Positions 19,954-27,400 of a DNA stretch of 34,358 bases are shown here, piece by piece (the first letter of the stretch is position 1; every line of letters begins with the position of its first letter). Origin of the DNA: a virus. A program made the position numbers and the translations under genes. The notes beneath the pieces were generated by a model that ran no database searches, was not told the DNA's origin, and was given only the letters and a program-made list of their open reading frames with translations. The DNA lies in the IMG/VR virus record IMGVR_UViG_3300030012_001209, positions 1 through 34,358 of that record. One strand, written 5' to 3'.

Positions 19954-20513
19954 AGCTAGAACTTATGTCGATTCTTTTCCCCAAGTCTATCGACATGGAG
20001 GGAATAGGAACGAGCAAGTCTCACGATGCTATAACTGCTTCTGATGTGCAGACTATTCTTTCTTATAAAAAATTAAAAGAAGAAGAAGTAAACTTAATAC
20101 TAGCTAAATATTTTGACGATAATTCTGCAAGAACATGGTTGTTAAAATACATGGAGTCTCGCACACTAGAACAGTCAGAAGTATTTATTAGCGAACAAGC
20201 CGTAAATCCTGGTTTTATATTAACCTTTGAAGAACACTCTAGTTTAGCTATGTGCTTGTGGTTAGAAACTCTTTTACATGCTTGCCCTACTTGTAATGGT
20301 GTTGGCATTATAAAGCTGAGTGGTTATATTACAAATGGTATTATTAAATGCGAGGACTGTGTAGCAGGTGTTTATGTTTGGAGTGATAAAGTAAGACAAC
20401 GCATCTCAGGTCTTAACAAAGACAAATACAAAAAAGCAAAGTCCTTTTATAACCAAATCATAGATGGCATTAACGACATAGAAACAAACGCATTAGAAAA
20501 AATACAAAACTAA
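19950..20513 (+). CDS. Lambda Q-like late antiterminator
   Basis: The 187-residue product aligns by eye with lambda Q: both start M-(K/R)-L-E and have F-x-PKS-x-M, followed by SD-V in similar places. Both then have a zinc finger: here Cys112-PT-Cys115-NGVG and Cys134-ED-Cys137 (Q has C-x2-C-x-GxG and C-x2-C-x-GxG with similar spacing). Q binds promoter-proximal DNA and RNA polymerase so that polymerase ignores late terminators. As in lambda, it is the last early gene. Here, unusually, the late genes are on the opposite strand. The assignment is recognition-based. Confidence 0.75.
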   Translation: MKLELMSILFPKSIDMEGIGTSKSHDAITASDVQTILSYKKLKEEEVNLILAKYFDDNSARTWLLKYMESRTLEQSEVFISEQAVNPGFILTFEEHSSLAMCLWLETLLHACPTCNGVGIIKLSGYITNGIIKCEDCVAGVYVWSDKVRQRISGLNKDKYKKAKSFYNQIIDGINDIETNALEKIQN

Positions 20514-21001
20514 TGTGCTAATGTTTTCTCTTTGTCCTTGGCAGGCTTAGAAGATTCTTCTGCGATAGATTTAGATTCAGACTCGAAGTTAAGTTTAGTC
20601 TTAAATCCAGGAACTTTATTTATAAGCTCATTAAGTTCAGCTATTAACTCATCATCAGTTTTATTCTTTGTGTCATCTACAGCTATATTGATATTCTGAG
20701 AACTATAATTACCTAGTTCTAATAACAATTTTGCTGTATTCATTTTGACAGAATCTTGTTCTGAGTTAATCATCAGGTACTTTAATGTATCAATAGCCAA
20801 GCTAGACGTGGATGTTATTTTGGTTTCGTTAATACTTCTAATTTCTTTTTCGTATTTCTTTCTCAACCAATACCCATGCTGACTAGGATTTTTAGTATAC
20901 CCTGCCTTTTTAGCAGATGCAGTTGCATTTGATGCAGTGCTGCCGTCTGTAAAATAGTCTATGAACTTTTGTTCTTTTTCAATATCGCTTCTTCTTGCCA
21001 T
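20510..21001 (-). CDS. terS: Terminase small subunit-like protein
   Basis: ATG 21001 is chosen over an upstream start because GGAGTAAGC lies immediately before it. The 163 residues begin MARRSDIEKEQKFIDYFTDG and show the small-terminase pattern: a helix-turn-helix (STASNATASAKKAGYT) for DNA recognition, then GYWLRKKYEKEIRSI, a helical middle and a charged tail. It would bind packaging-start DNA and load the large subunit. It lies about 11 kb from terL in window coordinates and at the end of the late minus-strand block. Its stop overlaps the antiterminator's stop by three bases. Confidence 0.65.
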   Translation of the reverse strand: MARRSDIEKEQKFIDYFTDGSTASNATASAKKAGYTKNPSQHGYWLRKKYEKEIRSINETKITSTSSLAIDTLKYLMINSEQDSVKMNTAKLLLELGNYSSQNINIAVDDTKNKTDDELIAELNELINKVPGFKTKLNFESESKSIAEESSKPAKDKEKTLAH

Positions 21002-21003
21002 GC

Positions 21004-21069
21004 TTACTCCAATATATATAGATAACAAAGCGATATAATCGCTGTTGCTACCAGTGCTTCTAGTATCAT
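21004..21069 (-). CDS. 21-aa single-span membrane peptide
   Basis: ATG 21069 overlaps the TGA of the preceding gene as ATGA, and its TAA ends inside the ribosome site of terS. The product MILEALVATAIISLCYLYILE is almost entirely one transmembrane helix. Its fit between two genes, overlapping upstream and ending two bases before the terS start, suggests a real coupled mini-gene. It may be a small lysis or membrane-regulating peptide; that is inference. Confidence 0.5.
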   Translation of the reverse strand: MILEALVATAIISLCYLYILE

Positions 21070-21293
21070 TGTGATAAAGGATTAGACTGTTTTTTGATAA
21101 GCTCGTTTAGGCGTGTTTCAAGCACGGCTATCTCTGCTTTCATAACAGCAATATCTCTCTCCATTGGTTTAATATCAACTGATTTCTTTTGCTCTAAGAC
21201 ATCAACTCTTTCGATAAGCTGCCCTTGAAAAACAAACAAACCAGCTATCGTGATTACAAGACCTATGCCTGTAGCTATAGTTTTAATATCCAC
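21066..21293 (-). CDS. Membrane-anchored coiled-coil protein, 75 aa (holin- or spanin-like topology)
   Basis: It starts at GTG 21293 with an ideal AAGGAGG site six bases upstream. Residues about 4-23 (KTIATGIGLVITIAGLFVFQ) form a transmembrane helix. The rest is a charged coiled coil (ERVDVLEQKKS, then KAEIAVLETRLNELIKK), giving the general plan of an i-spanin or XhlA-like protein. It lies next to the exported protein gene and two other lysis-like small genes. An i-spanin partnered with the lipoprotein at 23025-23153 is plausible, though Rz proteins are usually longer. Confidence 0.6.
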   Translation of the reverse strand: MDIKTIATGIGLVITIAGLFVFQGQLIERVDVLEQKKSVDIKPMERDIAVMKAEIAVLETRLNELIKKQSNPLSQ

Positions 21294-23028
21294 GAATCCT
21301 CCTTAAATGTTCTTCTGCTTTAATTCTTTCTTCTACAGCATCCTCAATTTCTTCATGATGTTTCGTAACATTATCTTGATAGATGTTTTGACTGAAAGCA
21401 TAAATATTTCTAGTGTCAATATAGTTTCTTGTTTCATAATAGTCTCCCCCATCAATCACAGGTTGGTCTTGAAAGATGCCTTGATTGACAGAATTGTATG
21501 TATCTAAAATTTTATCATTTGACATAGCTTTAGCAACAATAAGCGATGTTGCAATAAGTCTTTGGTCTACTCTTTGAATAGTTTGATTGACTCTGCGTTC
21601 AATGTTTTCTACTGAAATCGTTGTATCAACTGTTCCAGGACTTTCACTATCCCTGCTTTCTTCCACCTGAGCATTACTGCTTTCGGTATCTTGCCCTCCT
21701 GTACTAGCGACTTCAGTTCCCTCATCTCCTTGTTCACTTTCCACTGTTTCTGTTTCTCTGTCAGTTTCATTTACTTCTTCAGAAGCGACCTCAGTTTCTC
21801 TTTGATTCGATGAATCATCGTTTGCAACCATGCTTTCGCTTTCAACAGTTTCATTCCCAAGCTGTTCTCCATTTGATGATACTCCTGTGCTGCTCTCTTG
21901 CTCAGACTCTGCAACAACTGATGTTTCGTTTCCTGTTGGTGGAGTTCCATTTCCTTCTCGATTAATTTCTTCTCCGATATCTCCCTCTCCTTGTCCTCCA
22001 ATTCCTTCTTCTGTGCTAGGGATTGGCTCAACTTCTCCCCCAAAGTCGGTGGTTTCGTAGATGGTCTGCCCTGCTTCTGCAAAGGATTCTGTTTCAAACT
22101 CTCCCCCAAAGTCTTGGGTATCGAATTGTTCTTGGACAAATTCTGTTGTTTGGCTTGGTTCGATTCTTTCAACTGCTTCAAAGCCGACTTCTTCGATTTC
22201 GATTTCTGTTGCGACTTCTTCGATTTCCTGCGTATTGTCATACATTATCTCCTGAAATATCTCAACAACACCTGTGTTTATATCATCTATTATGTCAGTT
22301 TCATAAGCCATATCATCTAACATAACGAGGTCAAACATCTGTTGGTCGTCTATTTCAATAACAAATTCTTGTATTTCCTCTATGGGTGCAAACTCTATAG
22401 TTTGTATTTCTTGCTCTACAATATCGTTTACTGTCTCATTGATAAGCGATATTTCTGTTTGCTGTGTCTGTGATAACAGACTGTGTTCTATAACCAGTGT
22501 TGGATTCTTTAAATCAATGGCTCTATGAGATGTAGATTGTGATGCTTCTGAAAAATCAAACCTTGCCTTGATAGTATAATTAGTTTGATTGTTAATGCCC
22601 TGAGTATAGCTATCTGTATAAGTAGCATATCCACCACAGTTCCAACCACTACAACCTGGTATTTCAACATCTCTAATCTGCGTAGTTACTGTACCATCTG
22701 CACCTGTAATCGTTTGAGTCATGCGAATCTCTTGGTCGTATTGATTCCAACCCCACATATCAGCACCCAATGTTGATGTCCAACCACCATTGATTTGACT
22801 CTGATTGAGAGTATCGCCAAGCGATATAGTATTTTCTATGAAATCGCCATGCACAGCAGCGACAATACTGTTGCCATGATTATGACTAGGGTCTGTGCAA
22901 TTCCAACCATTGTGCTGTTGATTGTTGTTAAAAAACTGTTGAGGAAGCAAGTTCCCTGTGGTTTCTGCCATCAGGGAACTCATAGTAATAATATGAAAAA
23001 TAATTATTTGGTATGTAAATTTTATCAT
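21283..23028 (-). CDS. Large exported acidic protein with signal peptide, 581 aa, unknown
   Basis: Residues 1-21 are a signal peptide with hydrophobic core YQIIIFHIITMSSL and likely cleavage after SLMA. Residues 22-190 are a beta-rich domain with NGWNCTDPSHNHGN and GGWTSTLGADMWGWN, Cys at 44, 126 and 131, and RFDFSEASQ. Residues about 190-480 are a disordered, highly acidic Glu/Gln/Ser/Thr/Gly segment. The C-terminus (480-581) is helical and charged, ending EEHLRRIRGY. The start overlaps the lipoprotein stop by four bases. I know no function. It could be a lysis factor, surface protein or exclusion factor; the cluster context supports a membrane or envelope role. Confidence 0.75.
   Translation of the reverse strand: MIKFTYQIIIFHIITMSSLMAETTGNLLPQQFFNNNQQHNGWNCTDPSHNHGNSIVAAVHGDFIENTISLGDTLNQSQINGGWTSTLGADMWGWNQYDQEIRMTQTITGADGTVTTQIRDVEIPGCSGWNCGGYATYTDSYTQGINNQTNYTIKARFDFSEASQSTSHRAIDLKNPTLVIEHSLLSQTQQTEISLINETVNDIVEQEIQTIEFAPIEEIQEFVIEIDDQQMFDLVMLDDMAYETDIIDDINTGVVEIFQEIMYDNTQEIEEVATEIEIEEVGFEAVERIEPSQTTEFVQEQFDTQDFGGEFETESFAEAGQTIYETTDFGGEVEPIPSTEEGIGGQGEGDIGEEINREGNGTPPTGNETSVVAESEQESSTGVSSNGEQLGNETVESESMVANDDSSNQRETEVASEEVNETDRETETVESEQGDEGTEVASTGGQDTESSNAQVEESRDSESPGTVDTTISVENIERRVNQTIQRVDQRLIATSLIVAKAMSNDKILDTYNSVNQGIFQDQPVIDGGDYYETRNYIDTRNIYAFSQNIYQDNVTKHHEEIEDAVEERIKAEEHLRRIRGY
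21771..22241 (-). CDS. Candidate overprinted gene, 156 aa, basic, nested in the exported protein gene
   Basis: In a second frame on the same strand, an ATG at 22241 has AGGAG seven bases upstream, matching this phage's preferred AGGAGATA leader. It opens 156 codons: MTIRRKSKKSQQKSKSKKSA, a long Lys/Gln/Ser region, then a coiled coil (KELEDKEREISEKKLIEKEM) and a basic amphipathic end (WLQTMIHRIKEKLRSLLKK). The host frame is acidic here, so stops are rare in other frames, including opposite-strand ones; the open length alone is therefore weak evidence. The ribosome site is the main support. Confidence 0.4.
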   Translation of the reverse strand: MTIRRKSKKSQQKSKSKKSALKQLKESNQAKQQNLSKNNSIPKTLGESLKQNPLQKQGRPSTKPPTLGEKLSQSLAQKKELEDKEREISEKKLIEKEMELHQQETKHQLLQSLSKRAAQEYHQMENSLGMKLLKAKAWLQTMIHRIKEKLRSLLKK

Positions 23029-23153
23029 CTTTTCTCAGGTACGTCTATTTTAATCTCGTTGTTTCCATATACTTCCATCTCCCCAAGTATTACTCGATGT
23101 GAAGTACAGCTAGTGAGTATGACCATCATGGTTAGTGTGAGTATCTTTTTCAT
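23025..23153 (-). CDS. 42-aa lipoprotein, possible Rz1-like outer-membrane spanin
   Basis: ATG 23153 has AGGAAAG five bases upstream. The product begins MKKILTLTMMVILTSCTSHR: a short Lys start, a hydrophobic helix and the lipobox L-T-S-C (Cys16). The mature part of 27 residues ends NEIKIDVPEKR. The first 44 bases overlap the end of the preceding gene in another frame, and the stop overlaps the next ATG as ATGA. Overlap with an export gene, tiny size and a lipobox recall Rz1. A Pro-rich segment typical of Rz1 is absent, so the name is tentative. Confidence 0.65.
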   Translation of the reverse strand: MKKILTLTMMVILTSCTSHRVILGEMEVYGNNEIKIDVPEKR

Positions 23154-23775
23154 TAATCTTTCCTGATGGCACAGGTTTATTATTCCATGTCATGCTTGGT
23201 TTGGTGGTTTCGTTTCTCAACTCGCCTTTTCTTTTCTCAATCCATCTTGCTTTTGCTTTCTCGCCTATCAATCCATCAATAGGACAGGGTGTTCCTGCGT
23301 CCATCATGGCTTTCCATACGTTTTCATCTTGACACATCAATGCTATTGCTGCGACTTTCATGCCAAGTTTTGCCATAACTGCTACAGATTTTCGCCTTTC
23401 ACACTCCTCATCTACCATATATGAACCAAATGAGCCTGAAAAGCCAATAACGGTTATTCCTGCTGCAAGTGGTATAACACAGCTATCTTGCCCATAAACA
23501 CTCATACTGGGTGCATTAGAGGGGTTTACTGCTGTCTTAGCATTGGTCGTGTTGTTAGTCTCATTATTAGTGGTAGAGTTACTAGAAGAACCTGATTGAT
23601 AAGTCGTGCTTGATTCGTAACCACCTGTAATCGCTGTGTTACTACCAGCATTATTGCTTTGGGTGTTGGTGGTAGAGCCTGAGCTGGTTACATCAGATAC
23701 AGCACTCTCAATACCTAACAATATTACCATAATAATTAATATGTATATTGCTTGTTTAACTCTTAACACTTCCAT
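23110..23775 (-). CDS. Exported protein with signal peptide and His-rich tail, 221 aa
   Basis: Residues about 8-25 (QAIYILIIMVILLGIESA) are a signal or anchor helix. Residues 28-80 are a low-complexity Ser/Thr/Asn/Gly stretch, then a compact helical domain with Cys in DSCVIP, EECERR, ALMCQDE and GTPCP, probably disulfide-bonded in the periplasm. The tail ends KDTHTNHDGHTH, with five His, and is encoded where the lipoprotein gene overlaps. It starts inside the previous gene (13-base overlap). I have the impression of similar proteins in other marine phages but know no function. Confidence 0.7.
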   Translation of the reverse strand: MEVLRVKQAIYILIIMVILLGIESAVSDVTSSGSTTNTQSNNAGSNTAITGGYESSTTYQSGSSSNSTTNNETNNTTNAKTAVNPSNAPSMSVYGQDSCVIPLAAGITVIGFSGSFGSYMVDEECERRKSVAVMAKLGMKVAAIALMCQDENVWKAMMDAGTPCPIDGLIGEKAKARWIEKRKGELRNETTKPSMTWNNKPVPSGKINEKDTHTNHDGHTH

Positions 23776-24014
23776 TTTCTTAGTGATTTATTTATTCTGC
23801 TATTTGGGTCGTTTGCTGTTTTTGCTGAAGTCAATTTTTTTTTCATTCCCTTCATTCTCGCACAAAAACTTTTACGTCTTGCTGCTGCCTTTGAGCCTTT
23901 AGGTGCTTTGCCTGTTACAGGTGCTTTAAGATTAGAGCCTTGTTTTCTTTTGAAGTATGCTCTGCCTGCTGCGTTAAGTCCACCACTTGGGTTTTGATAT
24001 TTTTTAGCTACCAT
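23763..24014 (-). CDS. Small basic protein, DUF6321-like
   Basis: The 83 residues start MVAKKYQNPSGGLNAAGRAY and continue FKRKQGSNLKAPVTGK, the NP-GGLNAAGR--F-R--GSNLK-PV signature of the DUF6321 group as I remember it, seen in marine phages. The rest is Lys/Arg-rich with RKSFCARMKGMKKK and a CysTrp-type end (RKWKC). It is probably nucleic-acid binding. Its start overlaps the holin-like gene stop by one base (TAATG), and its end overlaps the next by 13 bases. Function unknown. Confidence 0.75.
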   Translation of the reverse strand: MVAKKYQNPSGGLNAAGRAYFKRKQGSNLKAPVTGKAPKGSKAAARRKSFCARMKGMKKKLTSAKTANDPNSRINKSLRKWKC

Positions 24015-24445
24015 TATTTTCTAGTCAAAGACCCTCCAAAATAAAGTCCGATAATCGAGAATATAGTGTGTGATTGTAAGTTTGTAATATAAATGGTATT
24101 GCCTTCTTCAAAGTATGATGTCTCGTAGGTTGAGCCAAATATCCACCAACCACTATCTGCTTCCGTTACGATTTGATATGCAATATTTACATCAGAGAAA
24201 ATTGGAGCAACGATTGGTACTACAATAATAGAGAATACGCACATCAATGCTATCCATCTTCTTGTATGTTTTGTGTGTGGGTCAGAAACTTCTCTAGCTT
24301 TATCGGTTTGTTTTGCTGCAAAACCTGCCCTAGCCATCAACATCTTTTGTCGTTCTGCTTCGGCTTGTCCTTTCTGTGCCATGATAGACATAATCCCACC
24401 GAGTACAGTAGAAGCTAACATTGACAATAATTCCATCGGTATCAT
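24014..24445 (-). CDS. Three-helix membrane protein, holin-like
   Basis: The 143 residues have hydrophobic segments at about 4-22 (MELLSMLASTVLGGIMSIM), 64-84 (WIALMCVFSIIVVPIVAPIF) and 127-140 (TIFSIIGLYFGGSL). A charged loop and a DPHTKHTRRW segment precede TM2, similar to 3-TM holins of the gene-transfer-agent type. It starts by ATGA overlap with the large virion protein gene. A holin role fits its position at the junction of virion genes and the exported-protein cluster, but it could be a structural membrane protein. Confidence 0.65.
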   Translation of the reverse strand: MIPMELLSMLASTVLGGIMSIMAQKGQAEAERQKMLMARAGFAAKQTDKAREVSDPHTKHTRRWIALMCVFSIIVVPIVAPIFSDVNIAYQIVTEADSGWWIFGSTYETSYFEEGNTIYITNLQSHTIFSIIGLYFGGSLTRK

Positions 24446-27400
24446 TCTCTCTCCTTTATATCATCTAATGCTTCTTTTAAATCTAGTTTCAAAATCTGTA
24501 CTTCTTCCAGGTACTCATCGTAACTTATTTTTCCTTTCATTCTATCGTTATTTAATTTTTTTCTTTTAGCACTAAAATCTGATTGCAGTCTAATCATTTC
24601 TGCTGATGTAAACCTGCGTAATCTATTTATATCTGCTGTGTTTATTTTAAAGCCGAATGAATTCAACCATGCTTCTGTCGTTGTAAGTGGGTCATCAAGT
24701 GTGTTGTAATTTGGACCATCCTCTTTTGCTCTCTCGTATGCTCTGTTTATTTTATCCGTAGAAAAACTGCCTGGAAATCCTGGTATGTTTGGAATAAAAT
24801 CTTTTAAAATTTTACTTGCTCTATTTAATCCTACTTCTGTCCTACTCATACCTGCTTCATCTGTTTGTGTACTTCTTAATGTAAATGGGTCAATACCCAC
24901 TGCTCTTAATACTGAACCATATGCAGGACCACCTGGTTGTACAAATCTTGGTAGATATGGAACTTCTCCTGGTGTTGCACCACCTACCATAAACACATCT
25001 CCACCTGGCAACATTCTGCTAAAGTTAAGATATTTAGGTTTATCGCCACCTTTAATTCTTATATTAGCTTCAGGCATTGCTCCTAATCCAAACATATTTT
25101 GTTTGTTGTATTCTTGCATGAATTTTCTTTCTCTTTCTACTTCATCCCTCGTTGCACCTGTTGCCATTCTTCCTATGTCATTTGCTGCGTAACCCAATGC
25201 TGCAATAACAGCTACTTTCTCAGGATGTTTGACACCTATTTCAGCAAGTCTTGGTATTATCCTGTAAGAGTATGACAAGAAAGGCACAAATGTTGCTCTA
25301 GTTGCGTTTATAAATTTTGATTTTATATTGTAATCTACAAATTGTTTGATAGCATCGCTTGCTGCTTCATCTCTAGTGTATTTAACACCTGTTGCTGGAT
25401 TGACTTGGTTAAGTCTACTTCTATACAAAGCTACTCTAAATAACCTATCTTCAAGTTGATATAGAGCAGATACTTTTTCATCTAATATGCTGCCAACTTT
25501 TTTACCTCCCTTTATTACAGGATTAAAAATTTTTGCTTTGCTTACTTGATTGTCAATTGTGTTAATAGCATCTGATAACCAGTTGCCGTTTACTTCAGCA
25601 TTTTTTACTTTAAACAATTTTGCTATTTGTTCTGCTTCGTTTGCTTTTAATTCTGCTGATATCAAATCTCTACCAAAAACAGCGTTGTTATACATGTGTT
25701 TGAGGTCATCATCTAAATCATCCCATTTAACTACACCTCTTTCGAAACCAAGAATTTGTCCTATCGTTCCATCTACATGCACTTTACCTAATTGTTTCCA
25801 TGCACCATTACCACCATAATATAGTGCATAATTCGAAAAATAATTGTTTACATGGACAGTAGGGTTATAAACTGTTTTTGTTTTTTTCCAAAAACTATTT
25901 AATTTAAAAAATCCTTCGCCAATTAACCTTGAACCATCATTTTCTCTTAATGATTTAAGTAACTGCATATCTAAGTATTCTTGTTTGCGTACTAATGTTC
26001 CGTTGAGTTTGCCATAAGTTGGAATACTTGTTCCTCCTTCGCCACCTATTTTTGTTACTGCTTTGCCTGTTCCTGTTGGGTCAGGCTCTGTCGCTTTTGG
26101 AACATACACAAAATCTTCTGTTATTTTACTTCCGTCTGCTAAAGTTATTTCTTTAGGAAAAGGGTTATCGACTGTTGCATTTTTAAACTTTGCTTCATTT
26201 TCTTTTTGTATTTTTAAATATTCTTTGTATGCTGCGTCTTGTTTTTCTGTTAGTTCTTTTTGTAATTTTGCGTATCTTCCTTGATTAATATATGGAAAGC
26301 GACCTAATGGTTGTCCATACGCATCTTGACCAGTTCTAAGTCTTTCAGGAAGTGTAGGGTCTTGTGTTCTAAGTGCTAACATTTGTTGTTTAATAGCAGC
26401 AGTTTCTGCCGTATCAACTATAGGTCTGCCATTTTTACCAGCACCTGTGCCAACAGTAAGTCCTTTACGATTTAATTCTTGTAACAAAGATGTGTTCGAG
26501 TCTAAAACGAAACCTTTGTTTATACCTTGCTCATAAAGTGAAGCATAAAATTTACCTATGCCAGCAGTGGTTCTAAGTTCTAATGCTGTCTTAGCTAGTG
26601 AAAAAGCAACATCTTCTGTTTCTTGAAAAAATTTTCTTTGCTCTTTTGATAGCTGAGTTATAATTTCATATTCTTCAGGTTTATCTTTACTCTTTCTTAT
26701 GACTACACCAAAATTAGATGCTTGTTTCCCAGGTGTAAGTGCCTTGTTGTATTGTGGGTCAGCTACATCGTCAATCCTGTTCAGTATATTTCCTTGATTA
26801 TCTTTTATTTTTCCATATGTTTGATTGATTCTATAGTCATATTTTCTTTCTGCTCTAAGAGCAGGAACAATATCGACCAGTTCATCTTTAGTGAAAGTAG
26901 CTTTGTTTCCTAAATTATAAACAACCCCTCTACTAAATAAACCATCTCCTTTTATTTTATCTAGGGTAGAGGTTATTTTGTTAGCTTTTGTTGGTCCAAG
27001 TATTTGATTCCATCCATCATAATTCCTGCTGATAAATGTATCTATGTTGGTTTTATATGTCGCATCATCTATAAGTCCTGATAATCTTAAATCTTCTCCT
27101 ATCTCTTTCATTATTTGGACTTGCTCGTCTTTCATTTTTAATAATTTATTTGTTTCAACTGGTAAACCTATGCCTAAAAAATCAAATATATTTTTATTTT
27201 CCATTTGTTTATTTTTAAGTGCTAGTTGTTCTGTTCTTGAAAGCTGTGATATTTCTGATTTAGTCCAAGGTTTTTTTGTTTTTGGATTTATGTCTCCGAT
27301 GACTCTTTGCTGCCTGCTTATCATTTCATTTTTTGATAAAGCTAGTAACTCATCTCTGCCTAAATCTCCACTCATAAGATTGTATAATATTTTTTTATCG

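Noticed and set aside
21830-22325. Four overlapping open frames on the plus strand opposite the acidic exported protein gene
   Set aside because: They result from the low-complexity Glu/Ser/Thr codons on the other strand. None has a good ribosome site, and they lie opposite the transcription direction of the operon.
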